Positions 30,201-37,267 of a stretch of 64,000 nt of DNA are shown here, one piece after another. The DNA is from Rebecca billardiae RCC1528 (lineage: Eukaryota > Haptophyta). How positions within the stretch are numbered: position 1 is the stretch's first letter; each line of letters begins with the position of its first letter. Position numbers and translations under genes: made by a program. The stretch covers positions 682,001 to 746,000 of the forward strand of contig OZ251231.1 of NCBI GenBank assembly GCA_965240325.2, in the 5' to 3' direction. The notes beneath the pieces were generated by a model, which was not told the origin of the DNA, did not search any database, and was given only the letters and a program-made list of their open reading frames with translations.

Positions 30201-30979
30201 CGCCGCGCACGCTCGCGTGCGAGCGCCACGACTGGCTGCGTCGGCTGCACGCAGCCCTGCGCGCCGTCGTCCTCTCTGGCATCCACGCACTCCTCGATTC
30301 GCCCTACCCAGAGCTGCTGCCAGAGCTGCGCGCGCTCGCGCCGCGCGCGATCGTCGCTCACGCCGTGCGCGCGCCCAGTGAGTGGGCGCGGCGGCTCGTG
30401 CCGCACTCGCCGCCCGAGCTCGTCTGCAGGCGGCAGCGCGACACGCTCGCGCGCGCGCGCGGCGGCCGGCGCTCGCCGTGGCACATCGTCGCGTGCGTCG
30501 TGGCGGGCAAGGCGGGCGCACTTGGGGCAAGCTTCGCGCCGTGGCGCTTCGGGCGGCGCCCGCGAGCCGAGCCGCAAGCGCACGTTGGCGGCGCGGGCCT
30601 GGCAGCACGCGCACGACCAGAGCCGCTCGGGCTGCACGTGGCCGCGACCTCTGACGCGCTTGACGAGCAGGCGCTCGCACGCGCGTACGCGACGCACGGG
30701 CACCTCGTGCGCACGGCCATCCTCGCGCAGCACGCCCACGCGGCTGGCTCGAGGGCGGTGGCACACGGATACTGGGAGCTGTGCACACGCGACGGCAACA
30801 AGGCGCGGTACGAGCGAATGCGCGCGCAAGCCCTGGCGGGCATGGACGAGGCCTCAGGCTTGAGTCCACAGGTGGTGGGAGGCGTGAGCCTAGCCGCCAA
30901 CGTGTCGTGCGCCGGCATGGAGCTCTTCCTCCACGTGGCGGCCGAAGCGAGCTCGGCATACTTCCAATGCGAGCGATGA
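24212..30979 (+). CDS. Five-domain sulfotransferase/glycosyltransferase megaprotein (Gal3ST - GT64 - ST - GT92/GT2-like - ST)
   Basis: An intronless 2,255-residue protein. I start at the ATG opening a signal peptide (MRGRALLWLLACAAWLA); the frame stays open further upstream through the foldback arm. (1) Residues about 62-330 are a galactose-3-O-sulfotransferase-like domain: FAKTHKTASSTVLNIL is the 5'-phosphosulfate loop and IVTIVREPVAAAESAF the 3'-phosphate site. (2) About 517-790 is an exostosin C-terminal GT64 domain: FTALLLGYDGARLRLNAL, RNSLNNRY, and the DDD metal motif at 615-617. (3) About 845-1230 is a second PAPS sulfotransferase: LGVGLQKGGTT (850-860) and RYEDFVRDP. (4) About 1367-1770 is a GT92/GT2-like domain: AAHYMEEGAAHLFVVD and DSDE at 1520-1523. 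(5) About 1900-2255 is a sulfotransferase-like domain: VRVLSAGLDGAGSSALFLAL. Linkers are Ala/Arg low complexity, including an Ala-Asp run near 1680. Likely Golgi; substrate unknown. Confidence 0.85.
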   Translation: MRGRALLWLLACAAWLAARVHAPSAPAKAPDASPERDPGPLGGADSFLLSASQRAALTAPLPPVIFAKTHKTASSTVLNILHRAADLRNLSVMLPRVASAGGPRGAPALSALGWPHAFPGSGFEPPSHQFDVILYHAVLDASRMRAYARVVPPPRRALIVTIVREPVAAAESAFAFFEARRCCGADVPEHLRWLEGLRAVRSVAEATFRNPQAHDLGWYARHNGSTARDGDARAVREWLRAEIEAEIDLVLLTERLEDGLLVLREALGGPAALALEELAHIRLKARAVKPRALSATPDARARLLRANSVDAALHAHFAAAFERRWAQAPARVHREREALSQLLARLERACARAPAWSRQLRSASRRGGAHDASLAGARAAPPICGHERWVWIAPGAPDAAVDSARVRSHARLPPAGAAARPPPADSGTRGAPVCPLAVRTDEWPYRQHLLSRALARRELEPVHLGGAARRERVGSASEHTRACAYARPPTMAMARSGADAAVGAASLPSALNESALPPFTALLLGYDGARLRLNALRVLGELRAHRACVRALLVWNGGVAELRAALAAAGSSEPQLRAGAPGDAPLELIVEPRNSLNNRYMHGARVPTPVCVIVDDDLRPQFARELASAVLAHWAAHREQLVGVSARVVRPPGGYVPVSRARDVREANALLPHVLAVPKALLSAYSAPANAAERAWVDADAAHCDDLLLNYVQHARRGASEHARAALLAAPEHLILDLSLGGGISGGRGDNRTRERAACAAHLHARLRPGGPLPPVELVGVAWSFVAAMLPRELGFMRRVARAAGAPAVVRRHYADGARAPERVRGTPELTPSSDADGLGAPCASCPDLLGVGLQKGGTTAVLATLGATLDALRARGVAREGAREGAREGAAPAVIAQNDIPQTWRWWARGRVDRQDAASVCAALATVPSRDPRRLIPLQRATPPDGASRGGGAAAHEDGAAATATASDPSGSFARGAPLVLAKEASLTPYARTLLAAAGPAACPAHTRFYLVVRAPLATARALLRSAGLEHLARSSLREALAEPDAERGAGLAARGGEAARAGEAAREAVWRAILLRSAGYSGYSGFSETVSRARAARTRLPSAVPAASERNRSAQPGTPSGSGSGGTVIGQLLSLWARFAGHEYAAARRVAERAAADAAADAPRARTAARAYQTDGDGGAAGAGSARRIRLGAIRYEDFVRDPLRAAGALLEELGLTTSAHMRELERSEHGSAVRAFAQTRWQRRARAPAATAAVCAGVGDGVGGGACFERAQCAAALELPAVRRAAALWGYELHARNCTERALTGSWRGPLSAARLRLTASPPPPASPPPAPPAPPPPALGFTPLRFACPPPAAAALAASARPSLAVLTVVSSSRAAHVAELAAHYMEEGAAHLFVVDTSGPWQRGVRDAVAALPRGWATRLPAATLLGGRDAAASGSGAPSAGTDALTGELIATTLLRNRHARADDGGGGGGAWQAHRYDARVQRRLLNRALGVARRTPPPGAAPDGRFEWVLPIDSDEYVTSRGCAGTPLADLLGGPLRTCALVYLPWLAFSWGGHEAEPCGAERDAAEWRWALRAAEAARPRDGEIVSLDSAAARASASAGLLKDKFAPKLSGLSKYAVRMDAVLALDLHRPRRMAPHAGGGQHASCLMVGPAAEQRSARGPPTADGGGADADADADADADADADADAGADEGGHGSRAQWPTAWRIEHPWPHAHAAALNVSLSEAAVPGLVLASHHMRVSSWAQWRVKTEPDRYYAVWYDRFTDDDAAVDAVANRRDVHDSFLRDVRSPRVRPRARPATARPPAASQLHAAHTCEPAGGAAAAPVGAAAAGAARAPGWRSSLLRQPSVCAAAVASSTAPATAVASSTAPATASAREAARALRPALKLSRIRGAPVRVLSAGLDGAGSSALFLALCAAGVPSVRGAEACHAGPEALRRHLALLELWDELSACARCAAARRARAGASTADAGAYAGGCNGTVGRRVLGLAAAPRTLACERHDWLRRLHAALRAVVLSGIHALLDSPYPELLPELRALAPRAIVAHAVRAPSEWARRLVPHSPPELVCRRQRDTLARARGGRRSPWHIVACVVAGKAGALGASFAPWRFGRRPRAEPQAHVGGAGLAARARPEPLGLHVAATSDALDEQALARAYATHGHLVRTAILAQHAHAAGSRAVAHGYWELCTRDGNKARYERMRAQALAGMDEASGLSPQVVGGVSLAANVSCAGMELFLHVAAEASSAYFQCER

Positions 30980-31171
30980 CGGCGAGAAGCGCCGCAGCGC
31001 AGGTCCGCAGCGCCCGCGGCATGACCGCGCACGATGGTTGAGTGGTGTGGCGCAAGAGCACTAGAGCGCCGTGAGGGACGGGTCACGGGCCGGGGGAGAG
31101 CGTTGTGGCATTCATGAGTTCTCCCGCTCTTTGGACAATAATATTGGACCAACTTGAATAAGAACTGAATA

Positions 31172-31219
31172 ATCTCGCCTGCCTGAGCTGTGTGCGTCTC
31201 TTATTCTTAGTAAACTGTA
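31172..31219 (+). repeat. Dispersed 48-bp motif A, plus-strand copy
   Basis: It contains CTGCCTGAGCTGTGTGCG and CTCTTATTCTTAGTAAAC words and matches 52311-52358 essentially base for base. Related copies lie at 5403-5449, 5602-5650 and, inverted and diverged, 22527-22570 and 22969-23018. A partial inverted copy (31432-31463) makes a 290-bp foldback with this one. Confidence 0.75.
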
Positions 31220-31252
31220 TTACCGCGTATCATCGTGAATGAGCAGGAACCT

Positions 31253-31305
31253 ACCCACGTCGTTAAAGTCGTTGCACCAACAGTACGACTTTTAACGACG
31301 TGGGT
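31253..31305. repeat. 20-bp inverted repeat (ACCCACGTCGTTAAAGTCGT)
   Basis: The left arm 31253-31272 and right arm 31285-31305 are complementary apart from one extra A, with a 12-base loop GCACCAACAGT-like sequence. The arrangement suits a hairpin or a palindromic protein-binding site. It lies inside the segment bounded by the two inverted motif A copies, so it may be the interior of a small element. Confidence 0.65.
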
Positions 31306-31358
31306 AAGTTTGTCATCAACCATCACAGATAGCTATCCTCGAGACCTCGAGTCGTTTG

Positions 31359-31388
<30 letters not shown>

Positions 31389-31389
<1 letters not shown>

Positions 31390-31463
31390 TCCCCTTTATA
31401 AGGGGCTCTGGGTGATCAGACTGGCGCCTAGTACAGTTTACTATAAGAATAAGAGACGCACAG
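31389..31463. repeat. Motif B (plus) joined to partial motif A (minus)
   Basis: Motif B (31389-31426; here TTTATAAGGGG, making a perfect CCCCTTTATAAGGGG palindrome) is followed after 5 bp by an inverted partial motif A (31432-31463). This is the only place in the window where the two dispersed motifs are directly joined. Confidence 0.7.
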
Positions 31464-31585
31464 TAACATCTATTAATGATCCTCAGTTGAAAGTGGTGGA
31501 TGAAAGTTACCGACCGCTCGGCCCTCGTCGGCTCGTCCCCCCCCGCCCCCCTTTCGACTCGCTACCAGTACACCACTCAACCATC

Positions 31586-32695
31586 ATGCGCGGTCATGCT
31601 CTGGCTCTGCTTGGGTTCGTGGGCGTGGCAGTGGCAGAAGTCGCCCTTCCGGACCTTGCACCACCGGTGGTACCCCGCAGCATGCAGCTCGACGACGAGC
31701 TCCCAACCACGCACGTGGACGACGCACTGCCAGCGTCCCTTCCGCTCAACATCGACTTGACTGCCGAGGTGCTTGCGGCGGAGGCCATGCAGGAGTCGCG
31801 CAGGCTGCAGGTGTATACGGGAAGCAAGCCGCCAAATCCGTTCCCCAAGGAAGTGCGGCGGTATGGTTGCGCCACTATTGACGGCAGCGACGCGATGTGG
31901 CTCTACTTCAGGGTGGAGTTGGCCGAGCCCGGGTGCCCGGATGGGTGCACCGAAGGGACCCGACTTGTACATGCGCTGCACAGGCAGCTCGATCCGTCGT
32001 ACACGAATGCGGAGCATGAACATTTGTTTCGATGCAGCACGAACTTGCAGCCGATCATTGGCTACAAGTTCGCTGGGTACCCACCAATGTCATGGTGGTT
32101 CGGCTCGTATGATGCTAAGGGCGGGCAACGCTTCCGCTTCCCCTGGAGCAGGTGCAACTTGTCCCCATCCCACCCCGCTGTCTTCCGCTATCGGATCTTC
32201 AAGTCCAAGGAGGCTGAGATCCGTCAGAACCTGGCCAATCTCAAGCTGGACAAGGAGCGCTTCGTGTGTCGGGCGTTCTGCTGTGATGCAGACGTCACGA
32301 TCACTGAGCTTGTGGCTGGCTGCATGGACCAAGCTGCACAGAACTGGGACAGCTCAGCCACATTCCAGCCGTACCGTGCATGTGACTACTCGCTGTCGCC
32401 CACGCTCGGCCAAGAAGCCAACCGCGCCAGCCCGCTCGCCCCTGGACTGGACTGGGCGCCGCACAGCCTGGCCTTGATTATCGCTGGTGTGGCCCTGGTG
32501 TGTGCACAGCTAGTCTGCTTGGTGTTGGTTGCGTGCTACAAGTTCTCTCCGACCATTCGCCGCCGTTATGCTCAGTACAAGATGACCCGCCAGCCGCCTC
32601 ACGAGGTCAGCGAGGTCGACGAAGCACCAGCGCCTGCCCGCCCGGCGCAGCAGAAGGCCAAGGGCGGCCGAGCCTCTGCGCACGCCATCGCATGA
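31586..32695 (+). CDS. Type I membrane protein, cysteine-containing ectodomain, function unknown
   Basis: A 369-residue single-exon protein from the ATG at 31586. The signal peptide is MRGHALALLGFVGVAVAE. The luminal or extracellular domain (about 20-290) has regularly spaced cysteines (GCPDGCTEG, FCCDADVTITE) and ends in GCMDQAAQNWDSSAT with a following CDY. That matches the short secreted motif GC.D..A.NYd..A....C.Y, found repeatedly in marine microbial and algal surface proteins. One transmembrane helix follows (LALIIAGVALVCAQLVCLVL, about 298-317), then a 50-residue basic, Pro-rich cytoplasmic tail. Codon use is less GC-extreme than in neighbouring genes. No enzymatic domain is visible; a cell-surface or Golgi-membrane protein is the safest description. 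Confidence 0.7.
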   Translation: MRGHALALLGFVGVAVAEVALPDLAPPVVPRSMQLDDELPTTHVDDALPASLPLNIDLTAEVLAAEAMQESRRLQVYTGSKPPNPFPKEVRRYGCATIDGSDAMWLYFRVELAEPGCPDGCTEGTRLVHALHRQLDPSYTNAEHEHLFRCSTNLQPIIGYKFAGYPPMSWWFGSYDAKGGQRFRFPWSRCNLSPSHPAVFRYRIFKSKEAEIRQNLANLKLDKERFVCRAFCCDADVTITELVAGCMDQAAQNWDSSATFQPYRACDYSLSPTLGQEANRASPLAPGLDWAPHSLALIIAGVALVCAQLVCLVLVACYKFSPTIRRRYAQYKMTRQPPHEVSEVDEAPAPARPAQQKAKGGRASAHAIA

Positions 32696-33122
32696 TTTGC
32701 CCAAGTTTTGCCATTCGGAGTGCCGCCAGTGCTTGCAGCCGTGGGCAGCTCGGGCACCGGCCGGGCTCCAGACCGAGGCCAGGCGCCATCCTGCCTGCCC
32801 GCGCCCGCGTGATCGTGTGAGTGGCACGTCGTAGCCTGAGTACATTTCCGCCGGTACGGCTTATTGATGGGCACGGACCGTTCGGGCCGACAAGTGATAG
32901 ACAAGTGATATATAGCTACCGTGTGATGAGTGTGACTGCATGAGTCTCGGGCCGGCGAGGACTCCGACTCGGCAGCCCTGCGCCGCCTGCGGCACGGGCC
33001 TGCGGCTGCGGCCTGCCGGCGGGTCAAGTCCGCGTCACGTGACCCAATGATTATGATCCGCCACGTAGCCCGAATCAGGGATGACGGAAAATCGCTCGTT
33101 TGTCTCATTGTCAGCCCGTAGC
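32696..33122. other. Convergent intergenic spacer, nothing recognised
   Basis: 427 bp between two convergent genes, presumably their 3' untranslated regions. The composition is mixed and I see no repeat, RNA gene or plausible exon. Confidence 0.5.
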
Positions 33123-34487
33123 TTAGTTAGTACTTAGTACTTGGGCGGTCTGCTTGAGCGCCCCACGTGTGCCGTCGTCGGCCAGCAGCACCTCTGCGCG
33201 CAGCCGCGCCGGCGGCCCCGCAAATGGCGTCGTGTGCATCGGCTGGGTGCCATCCTCGTGCAGCAATGCCGTCAGGTGGGCGGCGTGAGGTTGATAGAAT
33301 GTGTTGAGCTCTGCCTCGATGCGCGGCCCGAAGGGCGTGCGCTGCCCCTGAGTCGTCCGGTTGGCCGCTGCGATCGTGCCGTTCGGCTCGCCACATGCAC
33401 CAGAGGCCCAGGTCATTTCTGAGCCGATGAAGGCCGCAAGATCGCGCAGGGTGCGCTCAGGCGCGGCGAGGTAGCCGACAAAGGAGACGAGCGAGACCTG
33501 GTCTGGCGCGAACGCACCAAGCAGAGCGCGCAGCTGGGGCGCATACACTCCCGCAGCGATCGGGCTGTGCCGGCCGCCACACGAAGTGTTGTAGAGCGCG
33601 TCGGCACCCGCCAGGTTGAGCCCCCGTGCCGTCGCGCATGCACGCGTCGCGTTCAGCCATTCCGCAGCCCACGCGTCCAGCCCCTCCTGACCCTGAGCCG
33701 CGTGGGCAGTGGACTCGGGGGCGTCGCCAAAGGTGGGGCCATGCAGCTTGCCCTTGCGCCACCACATGTCGTACACTGAGCGCAGCCGCGAGACTGGGTT
33801 GCGTACGATCGCCACAAGCCGTACGCGCGAGAGCGGAGACGGCATGCCTGGCTCCGGTCCTATTGGCAGAGCCGCATATAGCTCTCTCGCGCGCGCCGGG
33901 AAATTTGGATCGCGCATGTAGTTCGGCGTGGCGTCGATCGCCAGGCTGGGAGCGCTGCGCTGCGGTGGCTGCACGCGCCCGTGTGCGCTTTGAGTTTGGC
34001 GACAAGCGCCACCTCTCTCCGCTTCGGCAGGCCCCGCCTCTGCGGCTGCCGTCCGCTCGCTCAGCTCGCAGCGGGGGAATAGGTGCGCATACTCGCGCGC
34101 GTGCCTCGCAGTAAAGCGACGCTCGCGGTCAAAGAAGTGCACCTCCTTGCGATGCCCGTGAGCCCTGCGCGCCCTCGAGCCCCCGTGGGCGTGGGCGCCA
34201 CGAGCACTCGGCGCATGCCCCATGGCTGGCGCAACGCCGTCAATGTGCGTGATGATGTCGGTCCACAGCGACGACGTGGCGCATTTTTGGCAGCCTACCA
34301 GTAGGAGTGTCGGCAGCATGAACCCGTCGATGCACAAAGGGTGCCAGGTGTGCGTGGGACCAGTTCTAGTAGCGACGACAGCGCTGGACGGCATGTTGCC
34401 AGCCTGCCACCCCAGCTGGCGGGGGGCCGCGGCGGCGCGACGGCCGACGGGCCCCCCGCTCCAAACAAGCAAAATGGCGGCCGCCAA
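33123..34487 (-). CDS. PAPS-dependent carbohydrate sulfotransferase (heparan-sulfate ST-like)
   Basis: 454 residues if translation starts at 34487; a second ATG at 34394 (residue 32) is also possible. The N-terminus MAAAILLVWSGGPVG could be a weak signal anchor. Sulfotransferase motifs are in the expected order: LLLVGCQKCATSSLW (about 61-75) is the 5'-phosphosulfate-binding loop, KEVHFFDRERRF (114-125) the typical lysine/histidine segment, IDATPNYM (184-191) the conserved D-x-T-P-x-Y motif, and RLVAIVRNPVSRLRSVYD (223-240) the 3'-phosphate-binding segment. This set resembles the N-deacetylase/N-sulfotransferase and 3-O-sulfotransferase families. The product should be a Golgi enzyme that sulfates a glycan. 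It is head-to-head with a paralogue 18 bp away. The last ~40 codons are almost identical to that paralogue although the rest is diverged. Confidence 0.85.
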   Translation of the reverse strand: MAAAILLVWSGGPVGRRAAAAPRQLGWQAGNMPSSAVVATRTGPTHTWHPLCIDGFMLPTLLLVGCQKCATSSLWTDIITHIDGVAPAMGHAPSARGAHAHGGSRARRAHGHRKEVHFFDRERRFTARHAREYAHLFPRCELSERTAAAEAGPAEAERGGACRQTQSAHGRVQPPQRSAPSLAIDATPNYMRDPNFPARARELYAALPIGPEPGMPSPLSRVRLVAIVRNPVSRLRSVYDMWWRKGKLHGPTFGDAPESTAHAAQGQEGLDAWAAEWLNATRACATARGLNLAGADALYNTSCGGRHSPIAAGVYAPQLRALLGAFAPDQVSLVSFVGYLAAPERTLRDLAAFIGSEMTWASGACGEPNGTIAAANRTTQGQRTPFGPRIEAELNTFYQPHAAHLTALLHEDGTQPMHTTPFAGPPARLRAEVLLADDGTRGALKQTAQVLSTN

Positions 34488-34505
34488 GATGAAGGGTGAG
34501 CGCCC
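34395..34505. promoter_or_regulatory. Minimal bidirectional promoter between paired sulfotransferases
   Basis: The outermost start codons are only 18 bp apart (34487 minus, 34506 plus). If the minus gene starts at its second ATG (34394), the shared spacer becomes 111 bp. Either way both genes must be driven from overlapping DNA, implying co-expression. No core promoter motif is identified; the call is geometric. Confidence 0.35.
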
Positions 34506-35795
34506 ATGAGGTCGTCACGTTCGGCAGTCGCCGCTGTGGTATGGGCAACTCTCGCAGCCAGCCGTGCTAGGGGAGAGCATACACCGGGCGCGTCCCCGTG
34601 CGTAGGAGGGCGCCTACTTCCGACCGTCCTCATTGTTGGTGCGCAGAAGTGTGGCACGAGCTCACTCAAGCGCGACCTGCTCATGCACGCGCGCGGTGTC
34701 ATGGTCCCCCTCACTTCAAAGCTCAAACACAAGAGCTGCGGCCGGGCTGACTGCGACTTTCATCGGTTTCGGCCGCGGCTGCTCCAGCGCGAGCTCCACT
34801 TCTTGGACAACGGCACGGGTGAGCTCAGTCGTGGCGCAGTTGGGTACGCATCGTACTACCCACTGTGTCCGGCGGATGGGCAGCCGCAGTTCGCACTTGA
34901 CAAGACGCCAAACTACATGCGACATGTGGGCTTTTCCGCCGCGGCGGCAGCGCTGTACGGCCGTGTCCCGGCCGTCGGGCTCGAAGCTACGCTCGATCGC
35001 GTCCGGCTAATCGTCTCTGTGCGCCATCCTGTCCAGCGCCTCCGCTCATTCTATGACATGCGAACATTCCGTGACAGGCGAATGCGGACCAAGCCGAGCG
35101 GGGGAGGCGATGCAGGCGCGTCGGTGCGCAATTTTGAGCTGAGCGAGTGGGCAATCGCGCTCCTCAATGCTACCATGCGATGCGCCGCTTCGCACGCCCT
35201 CGACGTGTCCGGACCCCTCGGGCTGCATGGCTCGGAGTGCGCCGCGCGCCGCGGGCCCGGACGAGAGCTCGAGACGGGCATCTATGCCCCTCAGCTGCGC
35301 GAGATGCTGGCGTCATTCCCCGCTCGGCAGCTGGCTCTGGTCTCCTTTGCGGGGTACGTGTGCGCCCCGCAGCGCACGGTGTGTGACCTTGCGCGCTTCA
35401 TCGGCAGCAGCGCACCGGCGCTGGGCAGTGCCTGCGGAGATGGCCCTTCCACCGGCGCTCGTGCCGTCACACCCCCGCCTGCGCACGCCGAGCGCACCGG
35501 GCAGGGGAGCGACATGCCCCTTGGGCGCGAAAATGCGTCCTCCTTCGCCGCGGCGAACCCTGCTCGAAGGCGACACGCGTTCGGCGCTGCAGCTCGCACC
35601 GCGCTTGACGCATTCTACAAGCCACATGCCGCCCACCTGACGGCACTGCTGCGCGAGGATGGCACCCAGCCGATGCTCACGACGCCATTTGCGGGGCCGC
35701 CGGCGCGGCTGCGCGCAGAGGTGCTGCTGGCCGACGACGGCGCAGCTGAAGCCATGGCGGAAGCGTGTAGCAGCATCAGAGCGCGGCTGCAATAA
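34506..35795 (+). CDS. PAPS-dependent carbohydrate sulfotransferase, paralogue of the divergent neighbour
   Basis: 429 residues from the first ATG, with a signal anchor (VAAVVWATLAASRARG). Motifs are TVLIVGAQKCGTSSLKRD (about 40-57; the 5'-phosphosulfate loop), ELHFLDNGTG, LDKTPNYMRH (131-140) and RLIVSVRHPVQRLRSFYD (167-184; the 3'-phosphate site). These are the same motifs in the same order as in the minus-strand neighbour, so the pair arose by inverted duplication. A Cys pair (CGRADC) after the first motif and a longer acceptor region with an Ala/Pro insert near residue 320 differ between the two, which may mean different acceptor positions. Residues from about 375 to the end match the neighbour almost exactly, including DNA-level identity at 35629-35745. 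Likely Golgi. Confidence 0.85.
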   Translation: MRSSRSAVAAVVWATLAASRARGEHTPGASPCVGGRLLPTVLIVGAQKCGTSSLKRDLLMHARGVMVPLTSKLKHKSCGRADCDFHRFRPRLLQRELHFLDNGTGELSRGAVGYASYYPLCPADGQPQFALDKTPNYMRHVGFSAAAAALYGRVPAVGLEATLDRVRLIVSVRHPVQRLRSFYDMRTFRDRRMRTKPSGGGDAGASVRNFELSEWAIALLNATMRCAASHALDVSGPLGLHGSECAARRGPGRELETGIYAPQLREMLASFPARQLALVSFAGYVCAPQRTVCDLARFIGSSAPALGSACGDGPSTGARAVTPPPAHAERTGQGSDMPLGRENASSFAAANPARRRHAFGAAARTALDAFYKPHAAHLTALLREDGTQPMLTTPFAGPPARLRAEVLLADDGAAEAMAEACSSIRARLQ

Positions 35796-35967
35796 GCAGC
35801 TGTCGTCACTGATCATTGACAATGATGATAGACGACTCAATGATCGATGATATGAATGATATATGAATCATCATCATCATCATCGTCGGCGTCATGGGTG
35901 TTATTATTGCTGGGTGATCGGTCGTCATCATCATTTGTGATTTTGTCGGTCCGACGGGCAACGATAA

Positions 35968-35971
<4 letters not shown>

Positions 35972-36064
<93 letters not shown>
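35972..36064. repeat. (GA)n microsatellite, ~90 bp, one interruption
   Basis: The pure GA run is broken once by GATCGATG near 36003-36010. Long purine tracts of this kind are polymorphic and can form triplex DNA. It lies 177 bp after a sulfotransferase stop codon. Confidence 0.85.
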
Positions 36065-36066
<2 letters not shown>

Positions 36067-36182
36067 ATTCTACACATGCATGACGACGCGAGTACGGAGT
36101 AGCTAACATCACTGCTCTAAATAATGTCACATCACAGTCCGTCTGACGGCGCGCGTTGACCGCGTTGTGGTTTTACAATTTT

Positions 36183-36506
36183 ACAGCAGACGATGATGAT
36201 GCGCAGCAGCAGCCGGGGGCAAAGCGTACCCGGCACGCCGCAGCAGCGCCAGCCGCCGCCAGCAAGCCAGCTGAGCAGAGCGGCAAGCGGGCACGCGGCC
36301 GCGCAGGGCACACGGGGCCGACGACTACATCACCGCTGGACCACCCGCCAGGGCTCAGCGGCTGGGACGGCCGTCTGACATCCGGACCTGCACCCTCGCC
36401 CTCGCTCGGGGCACAGCAGCCAGCAGGTCCATGCGAGCAGCGCAGCGCAGGTGGATCGCGCTCCAGCAGCTCAATTTCAAGGCCGCGCTCAAGCCATTCG
36501 CGATGA
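36183..36506 (+). CDS. Possible small exon, hypothetical, Gln/Ala/Arg-rich
   Basis: An acceptor-like sequence, TTTTACAATTTTACAG, ends at about 36186 and is followed by an open frame giving ADDDDAQQQPGAKRTRHAA and KPAEQSGKRARGRAG, then Pro/Ser-rich sequence to a TGA at 36504-36506. No start codon or upstream partner exon was identified, and the frame has no recognisable domain. Composition (acidic patch, basic clusters) would suit a nuclear protein, but chance openness at this GC content is a real alternative. Confidence 0.2.
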   Translation, partial: TADDDDAQQQPGAKRTRHAAAAPAAASKPAEQSGKRARGRAGHTGPTTTSPLDHPPGLSGWDGRLTSGPAPSPSLGAQQPAGPCEQRSAGGSRSSSSISRPRSSHSR

Positions 36507-37267
36507 TCGATCGCGGTTCAGGCTATGCTCTGCCACCAACACCGACTTCGTGTCGACGATCGGGCACTGCCGACGACGAATCAGGACGGACCTGCGCCGT
36601 CCTACCTACGTGCTGTCGTTGACCTGCGCCGCCCTAGCTACCTGTGTCGTTAAATCAAAATACATAGAATAAGAATATCATGATGAGTATAGGCACCCCG
36701 CCACGTGCGGTTCCGCCAATATCAATAATCGTCATTTATATTATGGCCACATATCATATTGGCCATGGGCGGGGTGAATTGTACGGCACTACTTGGCAGC
36801 TATGTGACGAGACTGCTCGTAACCACTGAGTAGTGTCAGTCATCATCGCGTATATATGAGTGTCAGTGCCGAAGTCATCTGCCAAACTATACCGTGAATA
36901 AACTACTCACTCGGTAACGGACACGGTAACGGTGATGAATCTGAATGCCCGCGAATGGTCGTCACTATCAGATGGTGCCACTATACTCTGACGGCTGACT
37001 GTGACTAGCTGTGAGCTGTGAGACAGTCAACGGTGCGGCCGCTCAGAGTCAGACACGACAGCGCGGTGCACCGCAGCGTGGCCGTGCCGGCGGCGGCGCG
37101 CACGGCGCGTGTAGTTACTAGTTAGGGTCACGAGCTGGAGCAGCGCGCTGCCGGCGCGCGCGCTGCCAAGCAGCCGGCCGGGCGACAAGGCGACACGCTG
37201 AGCCAGCCGGCCAAGAGGCAGCGTGAGCGGCCCGCGGGGAGCACGCGCCACGCTGGCGGCTCATCAG

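Larger units (their letters stand above)
30980..31585. other. Intergenic, composite of short repeats
   Basis: In order it holds an inverted 30-bp copy of the downstream gene's start region (31019-31048), dispersed motif A (31172-31219), a 20-bp palindrome (31253-31305), a TA run (31365-31388), motif B (31389-31426) and an inverted partial motif A (31432-31463). The last 100 bp form the presumed promoter and leader of the membrane-protein gene. No coding sequence is recognised. Confidence 0.55.
35796..37267. other. Intergenic region with long (GA)n tract
   Basis: After the sulfotransferase stop come ATGAT/CATCAT trinucleotide-rich DNA (35820-35940), an 90-bp GA array (35972-36064), a possible small exon (36183-36506) and then AT-rich DNA with no gene to about 37020. 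The final 240 bp are GC-rich and form the 3' flank of the minus-strand gene ending at 37268. Confidence 0.5.

Noticed and set aside
28544-30829. 761-codon open frame on the minus strand, antisense to the five-domain gene
   Set aside because: At this GC content stop codons are rare in all frames. The peptide is Arg/Ala/Val-rich with no domain, and the sense strand carries clear catalytic motifs.
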